From assembly GCA_963729295.1 (NCBI GenBank), contig CAVSNJ010000001.1, positions 379,784-443,783 of the forward strand: DNA of 64,000 nucleotides, in the 5' to 3' direction. The position numbers and the translations under genes are program-made. Below are positions 7,965 to 15,600 of this stretch, one piece after another. The notes under the pieces are model-generated. The model was not told the DNA's origin. It worked only from the letters and a program-made list of their open reading frames with translations, and searched no databases. This stretch comes from DATJLY01 sp963729295 (GTDB taxonomy: Bacteria; Pseudomonadota; Alphaproteobacteria; ATCC43930; CGMCC-115725). Numbering within the stretch: the stretch's first letter is position 1; each line of letters starts with the position of its first letter.

Positions 7965-8294
7965 CTATCGGCGATTGCCGTCACTGAGCGTGTTGGCACG
8001 ATAGCCAGCGTGCTCGGCGTCGCGAAGACACCCATAGACCCCGGTGCTTGTCCGGCCGTACCAACGCTCGGAACTTAGATTGTAAATGCCGAGGCTGGGG
8101 GTCGCCCAAATGACGGAATCATTCTGACAATACCGCTGAGCCTCACCCTCGAACTCGAAAGCAGGAATCTTGGGCGGCAAATTATCCGCTCTGGCGACAG
8201 GCGCGACGAGATTGAACTCGCGTACGACGACCGCGGATGACAGCAGCGTCGCCGCCGACACCACGAAGACAATGACCAATGCCGAGCGGGTCAC
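7965..8294 (-). CDS. Small secreted protein with paired cysteines
   Basis: From a GTG at 8294 the product has 109 residues. A signal-like segment (ALVIVFVVSAATLLSSAVVV) is followed by a short domain containing YCQNDSVIWATPSLGIYN, then WYGRTSTGVYGCLRDAEHAG. I recall similar CxxDxVxWVNxxSGxYH...YG.T..GxYxC domains in small exported rhizobial proteins of unknown function; this is from memory. The open frame extends upstream to 8495, but the regulatory site at 8352-8373 falls inside that extension, so the later start is preferred. No strong ribosome binding site is visible, so the exact start is uncertain. Confidence 0.6.
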   Translation of the reverse strand: MTRSALVIVFVVSAATLLSSAVVVREFNLVAPVARADNLPPKIPAFEFEGEAQRYCQNDSVIWATPSLGIYNLSSERWYGRTSTGVYGCLRDAEHAGYRANTLSDGNRR

Positions 8295-8351
8295 GAAAGG
8301 TGCTTTTGTTGATAGCGCATGGATGACCTTACCCGGCCGTGATCCCGCCAG

Positions 8352-8373
8352 GGCAGGATCGGAAACTACGCAG
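8352..8373 (-). promoter_or_regulatory. Repeated upstream site, copy
   Basis: On the - strand it reads CTGCGTAGTTTCCGATCCTG. It lies about 60 bases upstream of the preferred GTG at 8294 and faces it. Confidence 0.7.
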
Positions 8374-8530
8374 CGATTTCCGTTGATCGTGTCAAAGGAA
8401 TCGATGGATCGAGCGACGCCGCATCGCTGCGGCGCATAGAGACGCAGTGGCGGGTACCTACCTAGCTCGATCGATGCGATGTACTTGCTGAGCACTTGCT
8501 TGGGATTGGACCGGAGATCTCACTCCGTTG

Positions 8531-8554
8531 CTAAGTATATTCCGATCCTATCGC
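8531..8554 (+). promoter_or_regulatory. Repeated upstream site, copy
   Basis: It reads CTAAGTATATTCCGATCCTA, then TCGC. It lies about 85 bases before the gene at 8637 and faces it. Confidence 0.75.
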
Positions 8555-8636
8555 TTCTCTTCCCCAGACCGCAGACTCCATCATACGGAAATACGAGCAC
8601 ATCGGCGCTCGTGAATCCCCTCAAGGAGAACATGAA

Positions 8637-8993
8637 ATGACCAGACAATGGCTGGCGGGCGCAGCCGCGTTCGCGATGATGACGGGCGTCGCATGCGCAC
8701 AAGGCATGTCGTCCGATACATCGACCTCAACGCAATCGACGACGACGTCGACGGCGCCGGCGGTCGGAAGCTACAACTCGAACGCTTATCAGAAGAGCAC
8801 CGACAGCAACGGCAACGTGACCGACAAGAGCTCGTCCTATCACAGCGGCGCGGGCGGCTCGACGGCAACGTCGAACTCGGCGACCAGCTCGCCGGATGGC
8901 TCACAGCAGAGCACGTCTAAAGCGGTTCGGATAGCGACACCCGACGGCGGTTCGAGCAGCGACAGCAGCACGACGACGACGACCGATCACTAA
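8637..8993 (+). CDS. Secreted Ser/Thr-rich low-complexity protein
   Basis: The 118-residue product has a cleavable signal peptide (MTRQWLAGAAAFAMMTGVACAQ, cleavage likely after AQ or ACA). The mature chain is almost entirely Ser, Thr, Gly, Asn and Asp, ends in a run of Thr, and has no predicted fold. It is probably a disordered periplasmic or surface protein. The start follows GGAG by about 9 bases; an ATG five bases earlier gives only a two-codon frame. It has its own regulatory site at 8531-8554. No family is recognised. Confidence 0.7.
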   Translation: MTRQWLAGAAAFAMMTGVACAQGMSSDTSTSTQSTTTSTAPAVGSYNSNAYQKSTDSNGNVTDKSSSYHSGAGGSTATSNSATSSPDGSQQSTSKAVRIATPDGGSSSDSSTTTTTDH

Positions 8994-9110
8994 CGACGCC
9001 CCGGATGCCGCGGTGGATCTTCATCGCGGCATCCCCGGCTTGGGCGGCCCGATTCTGCCGGTTCACTTTCACGCTTTTCTCCGGAGAAGCATCTGACACG
9101 GAGTTTCCCA

Positions 9111-9301
9111 TGACTGAAACGAAATACGGCCTCAAGTACCTGATCGGCGTCGCGCTCATTGCCGGCACCATGTTGGTAGCAGGTTGCGGCGGTCCGGACA
9201 TGACAAAGACCACCACGACCGACCAGTCGACGACGTCCTCGTCGATGGCGCCCACGACATCGACGACAACGACCAGCAGCACGCAGCAATCCCACCCCTG
9301 A
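9111..9301 (+). CDS. Small Thr/Ser-rich lipoprotein
   Basis: The 63-residue product has a lipoprotein signal (MTETKYGLKYLIGVALIAG, then TMLVAGC with the lipid-bearing Cys). A short mature part of Thr, Ser and Gln follows. It is 117 bases after the secreted Ser/Thr-rich gene and may share its transcript. The composition resembles its neighbour, so the pair may be related in function. No family is recognised. Confidence 0.7.
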
Positions 9302-9329
9302 GCGATCGGTATGCATGACGGGCCTGGTC

Positions 9330-9369
9330 AAAAAAATGAGCCGCTGGCCGGGGGGATGGCCAGCGGCTC
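9330..9369 (-). terminator. Perfect Rho-independent terminator on the - strand
   Basis: A 12-base perfect stem (GAGCCGCTGGCC at 9338-9349 pairing with 9358-9369) is closed by an 8-base loop. On the - strand it is followed by T7 (A7 at 9330-9336 on the + strand). The + side has no T-run, so it ends a - strand transcript, although the nearest annotated gene is on the + strand. Confidence 0.8.
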
Positions 9370-9465
9370 TGGGCGTCGGATGCGGGATCCGTCGCCGCGA
9401 ATGGAGAAACCATTCGACATGGCTCTCCAATCCGTAGGCCCGACAGTAACCGTCGCTGGGCTGAC
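9330..9465 (-). ncRNA. Candidate small RNA between a regulatory site and a terminator
   Basis: The regulatory site at 9466-9490 points left, and a perfect terminator sits about 100 bases downstream at 9330-9369. No convincing protein lies between them. The longest frame from an ATG near 9430 gives about 30 residues and runs through the terminator stem to a stop in the T-run, which is more likely chance. A transcript of about 100-135 nt running toward the end of the 9111 lipoprotein gene is predicted. The exact 5' end is unknown. Confidence 0.5.
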
Positions 9466-9490
9466 GCCGGTAGGATCGGAATCTACTCAG
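9466..9490 (-). promoter_or_regulatory. Repeated upstream site facing the candidate small RNA
   Basis: On the - strand it reads CTGAGTAGATTCCGATCCTA, then CCGGC, a near-perfect copy. No - strand protein gene follows; the terminator at 9330-9369 does. Confidence 0.75.
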
Positions 9491-9600
9491 AAATCGTGCG
9501 GACGCCCGACCTGGCGATGGGGCGGACGTAAGACAGGTTAGTGATCCGATTATTTCCCGCGAGCGGGAGCGGTTGATTTCAGAAACGTCAGGAGAAAATT

Positions 9601-9891
9601 ATGTTTAAGGCCACCATGTTCGCCGTGTTACAAGCCTCGGTCTTGCTTCTATCCGCATGCCAAGCGGAGATGCTTTCCGACGATCGAATCATCTCGGACA
9701 CCGCTGGAGTCATTGGCGTCCGCCCCGACCAATTTGCCATCACGGATAGGTACTCTGATCCGACGAATACCTATTACACCGCGCGCACCAACTCCGGCGC
9801 CACATATGCCTGCGTTATCAACGGCGGCGGTCTTTTGGCTGCCGGCATGACCGATCCGCCGACGTGCAAACAAACCGCGAGCAAATCATAA
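9601..9891 (+). CDS. Small lipoprotein, unknown function
   Basis: The 96-residue product has a lipoprotein signal (MFKATMFAVLQASVLLLSAC). The mature domain contains IGVRPDQFAITDRYSDPTN and YYTARTNSGATYACVINGGG, with a pair of cysteines that could form a disulfide. ATG 9601 follows GGAG. No clear copy of the repeated site is found upstream. The family is not recognised. Confidence 0.7.
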   Translation: MFKATMFAVLQASVLLLSACQAEMLSDDRIISDTAGVIGVRPDQFAITDRYSDPTNTYYTARTNSGATYACVINGGGLLAAGMTDPPTCKQTASKS

Positions 9892-10000
9892 GCGAGCGAA
9901 AAGCGTGTGCTGACATAACGATGACGATTTCCAGGCGCGGCGCTACCAGCGCGCTCGAAGAGGACATTCCACAACTCGATCTTGGCCAGGTGTCGCCGCG

Positions 10001-10160
10001 ATGGGTTTGTGCGTTATCGCGGGCGCGGCGCCGGCGCTTGCGGGACCAGAGGTCTACACCTACGCGGTCTTGCATCCGGTCTACGGTAAGATCGGAACGC
10101 TCTCGGACACAATCGACCGCAACTCGGAAACGACCCGTATAGAGGCGCGTCTGCGCATTA
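10001..10160 (+). pseudogene. Relic of a DUF3108-like periplasmic protein
   Basis: The frame reads a signal-peptide end (VIAGAAPALAGPEVY) followed by YAVLHPVYGKIGTLSDTIDR and TRIEARLRI. This resembles the first part of DUF3108-type proteins (HPxYGxIGT...). After about 53 residues the similarity ends in Arg/Pro-rich sequence, so the remaining three quarters of the gene are missing. The assignment is from memory of the motif and is tentative. Confidence 0.5.
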
Positions 10161-10300
10161 TGCCGCGGCGGCGTCTGACGCGGCCCCGCTCAGGGCCGCG
10201 AAACGCTCCGCGCCGCCTTGATCCGACAAAGGCGGCGAGTGACTGCCGCTCGTTTTCCAATCCGTGGGCCATTTCAAGCGCTTGTGAGTTCTTCGTGGGC

Positions 10301-10324
10301 GCTTGAGTAGATTCCGAGGGTGTT
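10301..10324 (+). promoter_or_regulatory. Repeated upstream site before the biosynthetic operon
   Basis: It reads TTGAGTAGATTCCGAGGGTG. The left part is perfect and the right part diverges. It lies about 205 bases before the ACP-like gene and faces it, which would tie the natural-product cluster to the same control as the stress genes. Confidence 0.6.
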
Positions 10325-10527
10325 CCGAGCCCCAGCCTAAGTATAGTTTAGCCGTTCAGAACCGGTTCGCGTGTGTGGCCGGCGTTTTTTATGCATGTCC
10401 GATCTCGATTCATAATCCTTTCTGTCTGGTATCCGACATAGTAACGTTCAGACCAGGCTCTGGGGCATTACGATCCTCATCGGAAAAGAAACGAGATCGC
10501 TTATCGTCGGTTTCCGCAGAAGGTTAC

Positions 10528-10788
10528 ATGGCAGACGTACTCGATGAAGTCAGGCATATAATTTCCAAGCATTGTTCGCTTGGCATCGAAGCCTTGCGAC
10601 CAGAGAGCAAACTCGAGGAAATTGATATCGAATTTTTGGATCTGGTCGAAATCATCTTCGAGATTGAAGAGCGCTTCAAGATCGAAGTCCCGCAGAATAC
10701 CAACAAGGACTCTCGCCTTGAATTCACCACCGTCGGTGAGATTGTGGAAGGCGTGCGCTCTATCCTCGCCAGTTCTGCCGTCTCATGA
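10528..10788 (+). CDS. Acyl-carrier-like protein lacking the carrier serine
   Basis: The 86-residue product has the four-helix acyl carrier fold. It aligns without gaps to E. coli ACP around the attachment site (LEEIDIEFLDLVEIIFEIEE against the usual DSLDxVE). The phosphopantetheine serine is replaced by Phe36 (codon TTT, 10633-10635), so it cannot carry an acyl chain in the normal way. Its stop overlaps the start of the ketosynthase gene (ATGA), so the two are translationally coupled. Possible readings are a recent inactivating mutation, a sequencing error, or a structural non-carrier partner of the ketosynthase. ATG 10528 is chosen because homology begins there. Confidence 0.85.
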   Translation: MADVLDEVRHIISKHCSLGIEALRPESKLEEIDIEFLDLVEIIFEIEERFKIEVPQNTNKDSRLEFTTVGEIVEGVRSILASSAVS

Positions 10789-11993
10789 ACCGTGTCGCGA
10801 TTACGGGAATAGGTGTCGTCTCTCCGGTCGGATGCGATCTCGAAGAGTATTGGGATGCCTTGGTCGAGGGGCGCTCGGGCATCGGCCCGCTCACTACGAT
10901 CCCGACGGAGCGGCTCAACACCCGCATTGCGGCCGAGGTCAAGAACCACAAACCTGAGAAGCATTTCGACGGTCGATCCCTCCATCTTCTCGACCGGTTC
11001 GCGCAGTTCGCTGTGATCGCCGCACGAAATGCGGTTGCCGACGCCGGTCTCACTTTCTGCGAGGAGCTCGCGCAAGCTACGGCGACCATCGTCGGATCCG
11101 GCGTCGGCGGGCAGAACACCCTCGATGACGGCTACTACCGGCTCTATGGCCAAAACGCGGCGCGATTGCATCCCTTCACGATTCCACGCCTCATGGTCAA
11201 TGCCGGCGCCAGCCATGTCAGCATGGATCTGGGCTTGCGCGGGCCGACCTTTGCGGTGGCGAGCGCCTGTGCTTCCGGCACGCACGCGATCGGCCTGGCG
11301 TTCGACATGGTCCGAAGCGGACGGACCGCCGCAGCTCTGGTCGGCGGCGCCGAAGCGTGCATCACCGTCGGCACCCTCAAGGGTTGGGAGGCGCTTCGTG
11401 TCCTTAGCGCCGACACCTGCCGGCCGTTTTCTCGTAACCGCTCCGGCTTGGTCCTAGGCGAAGGGGCTGCGATGCTGGTGCTGGAACCGCTGGATAGAGC
11501 ACACGCCCGCGGCGCTCGGGTCTATGCCGAGGTGCGTGGGTTTGGCATGTCCGCCGACGCCGACGACATCATCGCGCCCAATGCGGAAGGCAGCGCCCGA
11601 GCGCTGCGCGCCGCCCTCGATGACGCGCGAGTCCCCGAGGAATCCGTCGACTATATCAACGCCCACGGCACGGGCACGACGCTCAACGACGCGACCGAAA
11701 CGCAGGCGATCCGCGCGGTGTTCGGAACACACGCCGATCGCCTTGCGATATCGTCCAGCAAGGCAGTCCTCGGGCATGGGCTCGGCGCCGCTGGTGCCTT
11801 GGAAGTGGCCGCGACGGCCCTTGCCATCCACCGGCATGTCTTGCCGCCGACCGCGAATTTCGAAGAGCCGGATCCAGCTTGTGATCTCGACGTAATTCCG
11901 AACGTCGCGCGGGAGCGACGCGTCCGCTGCGCAGTATCGAATTCATTTGCATTCGGCGGGCTGAACGCCGTGCTCGTGCTCGGCGAACTTTGA
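10785..11993 (+). CDS. Beta-ketoacyl-ACP synthase II-type enzyme
   Basis: The 402-residue product is a full-length thiolase-fold condensing enzyme. The nucleophile is Cys162 (SACASG), with His294 (HGTGT), Lys326 and His331 (GHGLGAAGA). It would condense an acyl thioester with a malonyl-type carrier to lengthen a fatty or polyketide chain in the cytoplasm. It overlaps the ACP-like gene by 4 bases and the NRPS start by 4 bases, placing it in the same biosynthetic operon. It may build or modify the fatty-acid starter taken up by the FAAL/PKS arm. FabF-like housekeeping use is less likely given the context. Confidence 0.9.
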   Translation: MNRVAITGIGVVSPVGCDLEEYWDALVEGRSGIGPLTTIPTERLNTRIAAEVKNHKPEKHFDGRSLHLLDRFAQFAVIAARNAVADAGLTFCEELAQATATIVGSGVGGQNTLDDGYYRLYGQNAARLHPFTIPRLMVNAGASHVSMDLGLRGPTFAVASACASGTHAIGLAFDMVRSGRTAAALVGGAEACITVGTLKGWEALRVLSADTCRPFSRNRSGLVLGEGAAMLVLEPLDRAHARGARVYAEVRGFGMSADADDIIAPNAEGSARALRAALDDARVPEESVDYINAHGTGTTLNDATETQAIRAVFGTHADRLAISSSKAVLGHGLGAAGALEVAATALAIHRHVLPPTANFEEPDPACDLDVIPNVARERRVRCAVSNSFAFGGLNAVLVLGEL

Positions 11994-12606
11994 CGCGAAT
12001 TGAGACGAACGCTCAGCAAATTCGGACAGGGCAGGCCGCCCGACCAATTGCCGATCTTGCGCCAATGAAAAGCGCGCGCTGCTTGCCGAACTCTTGCGGA
12101 GAAAGGCGAGCGCGTCGCAACCGCTTCATCCGCTCTCCGATAATCAGCAGGGCATCTGGTTCCTGTCCCAGCTCGCACCGGAAAGCTCGATTTACAATGT
12201 CAGTTTTGCCGGCCGCATCCACGACGATGTAGACGTTGCGGCTTTCCGGCGCGCGTTTCAGGCGCTGGTAGAGCGCCATCCTTCCCTGCGCACCACATTC
12301 GTGGTGCATTCCGGCAAACCGTTTCAACGGGTCCACGAACATCTGCCGGTGCGGTTCGAAAAGATCGATGCCTCGAGCTGGAGCGCGGATGAGCTGCAGA
12401 CCCGGCTCGTCGAGGAAACTCAGCGCCCGTTCGATCTCGAACGCGGGCCGGTCATGCGGGTCAGTCTGTTCAGCCGATCGGCACAGGAACACATCCTGTT
12501 GCTCGTCATTCATCATATCGCGGTCGATTTCTGGTCCCTCGCGGTGATCCTGAATGAACTCGGCGTGTTCTATGCGGCGGAAAAGGCCGGACAGCCGGCT
12601 GTCTCT
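11990..12606 (+). pseudogene. NRPS N-terminal part (start and first half of C1), frameshifted
   Basis: A TTG at 11990 overlaps the ketosynthase stop (TTGA) and reads MTRIETNAQQIRTGQ, then IADLAP in frame 2. The expected continuation, EKRALLAELLRRKAS, followed by the condensation-domain start LSDNQQGIWFLSQLAP, is in frame 1, so a base is lost near 12065. Frame 1 then carries the C1 domain through RHPSLRTTF and the catalytic HHIAVDFW (HHxxxD intact, Gly replaced by Phe) to about 12604. There the frame must return to 2 to give LPPLDLHYTDF, which needs one surplus base removed near 12605. If the sequence is right, the NRPS cannot be made whole. Confidence 0.75.
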
Positions 12607-15600
12607 CCCGCCGCTCGATCTGCATTACACGGACTTCGTTCGTTGGCAGACCGAAATGCTGGCTGGTCCGGCCGGCGAGCGGCTCTGGGACTACTGGAAG
12701 AAGCAATTGGCGGGCGCGTTACCGGTGCTCGATCTGCCGACCGACCGGCCGCGACCGCCGGTTCAGATGTTTCGTGGCGCGCACCATGATTTCACTTTGA
12801 ACGAAGAACTGGCGCGGCGGCTTAGGGCGCTCGCAAAAGCCGAGGGGGCCACGCTCTACATGGTTCTGCTGGCCGCGTTCGAACTGACGCTTTACTACCA
12901 CAGCGGCCAAGACGACATCCTTGTGGCCTCGCCCATGGCTGGACGAAGCCGATCCGAGTTTGAAGAGCTGGTGGGCTTCTTCGCCAATCCTGTGGTCTTG
13001 CGCGCAAATCTTTCCGGGAATCCAACTTTCCGAGAGTTCCTGGGTCGGGCGCGTCAGACGGTGTTGGCGGCGCTCGACCATCAGGACTACCCCACCCTTC
13101 GTCTGGTGCAACGACTTCGCGCGCCGCGGGACCTCAGCCGGTCGCCGCTGTGCCAGGCCATGTTCGTCCTCGACAAGCCGCACCGGCTCGTCGAACAAGC
13201 CGAACCGGCGTTCGTGGGTGGCGAGACCGGGCTCCGCATGAATCTCGGCGGGTTGGTGATGGAGTCGATCCCGCTGGAACGCCGGGCCGCGACCCTGGAT
13301 CTGGTGATGCTGATCATCGAGACGACCGGATCGCTTTCCGCCTCCATCCGCTTTAGCCCCGACCTGTTCGATGCAGCCACCATCGCCCGGATGGCGGGGC
13401 ACTTTCAGGCTTTGCTGGAAAGTGTCATCCGCGATCCGGCCACGGCGATCGGCGATCTCGACATTCTGACCGGCGCCGAACGCCAGAAGCTGTTGGTCGA
13501 GTTCAACGACACCACGACCGATTGCCCCAAAGACACGTGCATCCACCGATTGTTCGAGGAACAGGTCCAGCGCACGCCGAATAATGTGGCCGTCGCGTTC
13601 GACGGTCGGCACCTGACCTACGCTCAGCTCAACGCCCGCGCCAATCGCCTGGCCCATCACCTCCAAGCCCTGGGCGTGAGGCCGGAGGTGCCGGTCGCCA
13701 TATGCATGGCGCGCTGTCCGGAGATGGTGGTCGGGCTTCTCGGCATTCTCAAAGCCGGCGGAGCCTATGTGCCGTTGGATCCTGCCCATCCCAAGGATCG
13801 CCGGTCCTTCATGATGCAGGATGCTCACGCTGCGGTGCTGCTGACGCGAGGCGAGGTGGCGGGGGGCGTGCCCGAGCACGGGCTCCACGTGGTGCGTCTG
13901 GACGCCGACTGGGAAGCCATCGCTGCGCAGAGCGAAGAGAACCCGGCGGCCGGGGCAACACCCGCGAACCTTGCCTACATACTCTACACCTCCGGCTCGA
14001 CCGGACAGCCCAAGGGCGTGATGGTCGAACATCGCGGACTGTGCAATGCCATCGACTGGATCATCCGAACGCTCGCGCCGTCAGTCAAAGACCGCTGTCT
14101 GCTAAAGACCCCGATCACGTTCGATGCTGCGGGACGCGAATTTTATCCAACTCTTCTGACCGGCGGGACGCTCGTCATTGCCGAGCCCGAGGGGCATCGC
14201 GATAGCCGTTACTTAGCGGAAACGATCCGCCGCGAGCAAATCTCCATTTTCCATTGCGTCCCGTCCCTTCTGCAGTTCCTCGTCGAGGAGCCCGCATTCG
14301 ACGGCTCGCTTGCGCTGCGCGCCGTCATGTGCGGCGGCGAAGCCTTGCCGGCCCAGCTCGTCACGCGATTCCAGCGCCGCTCGAAGGCCGCGCTCTATAA
14401 CGTGTACGGCCCGACCGAGACGGTCGTCGACTCGACATTTTGGTTATGCGACACCGCCGAGGGCCGTTCCTCGATTCCGATCGGACGGCCGATACCGAAC
14501 GCGCGCATATATATATTGAACGACGCGCTTCGTCCTGTGCCGCTCGGCGTTGCAGGCCACATGCATATCGGCGGCGTGGGCTTGGCCCGCGGCTATCTCA
14601 ACCGGCCCGATTTGACGGGCGAGAAATTCATTCCGGATCCGTTCAGCGCCGAGCCAGGAGCGCGGCTCTACAAGACAGGCGATTTGGCCCGATATTTGCC
14701 CGACGGGAATATCGAGTTCCTCGGTCGCGGCGACCATCAGGTCAAGATCCGCGGGTTCCGCATCGAGCTCGAGGAAATCGAGAGCACGCTGCGCCGGCAC
14801 CCCGCCGTGCGCGACGCTGTCGTCCTGGCCAGGGAAGACGCACCGGGAGAGAAGCGGCTGGTTGCCTATGCGGTTGCTGCAGCCAGTCCCGACGAGTTGC
14901 GTCGCTTTCTCAAAGATAACCTGCCCGATCATATGGTGCCGGCGGCCTTCGTGCCGCTCGATGCTCTGCCGCTGCTGTCGAACGGGAAGGTGGACCGACG
15001 CGCGCTGCCGGCGCCGGACCGGACGCGACCCGAACTGGACAAGGCATTCGTCGCGCCCCGCACTGCGACAGAGGATCTCGTGGCGGAGATCTGGGCTCAA
15101 CTCCTCGACATCGAACGGGTCGGTATCCACGATAATTTCTTCGACCTCGGCGGTCATTCCTTGTTGGCGACCCAGGCCATCTCGCGCATGCGCGAAGCCT
15201 TCCAGGTTGAAATTCCGCTGCGCCGTCTGTTCGAGGTACCGACCGTGGCCGGTCTCGCCGAAAGCATCGAGGCCGCTCGTCGGTCCGGCCAGAATCTCTC
15301 GACGCCGCCCATCCTGCCGATGCCGCGGACGGGAGACCTGACCCTTTCATTTGCCCAGCAACGATTGTGGTTCTTCGATCAGTTGGCGCCGGGCCTCCCG
15401 GCCTACAATCTTCCTGCCGCCGTCCGTCTCAAGGGGCCCCTCAACTTGGCGGCGCTTGAGCAGAGCCTCAACGAGATCATCAAGCGCCACGAATCCTTGC
15501 GTACCATCTTTCGCGAGGCGGATGGATGGCCCGCGCAAGTTATCGCCCCGAGCCTCACGATCAAGCTGCCGGTCGTTGACTTGCGGGAGCTTCCGGCGGG

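Larger units (their letters stand above)
8295..8636. other. 342-base divergent intergenic region
   Basis: It holds two oppositely directed regulatory-site copies (8352-8373 for the - strand gene and 8531-8554 for the + strand gene). Nothing else is recognised. Confidence 0.5.
9892..10527. other. 636-base region with a gene relic and one regulatory site
   Basis: It holds the DUF3108-like relic at about 10001-10160, then GC-rich sequence without recognisable content, then the regulatory site at 10301-10324. From there to 10527 is the leader of the biosynthetic operon, notably richer in A and T than the genes that follow. Confidence 0.5.

Noticed and set aside
10120..10142. Another regulatory-site copy (CTCGGAAACGACCCG)
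   Set aside because: Only the TCGGAAAC part matches. It lies inside the DUF3108-like relic and faces no gene start.
41..10800. Many long open frames on the strand opposite to real genes (for example 2092-2421, 3346-4407 and 8990-9430)
   Set aside because: In DNA this rich in GC such antisense frames are expected. They have Arg/Pro-rich composition, no family motifs and no start signals.
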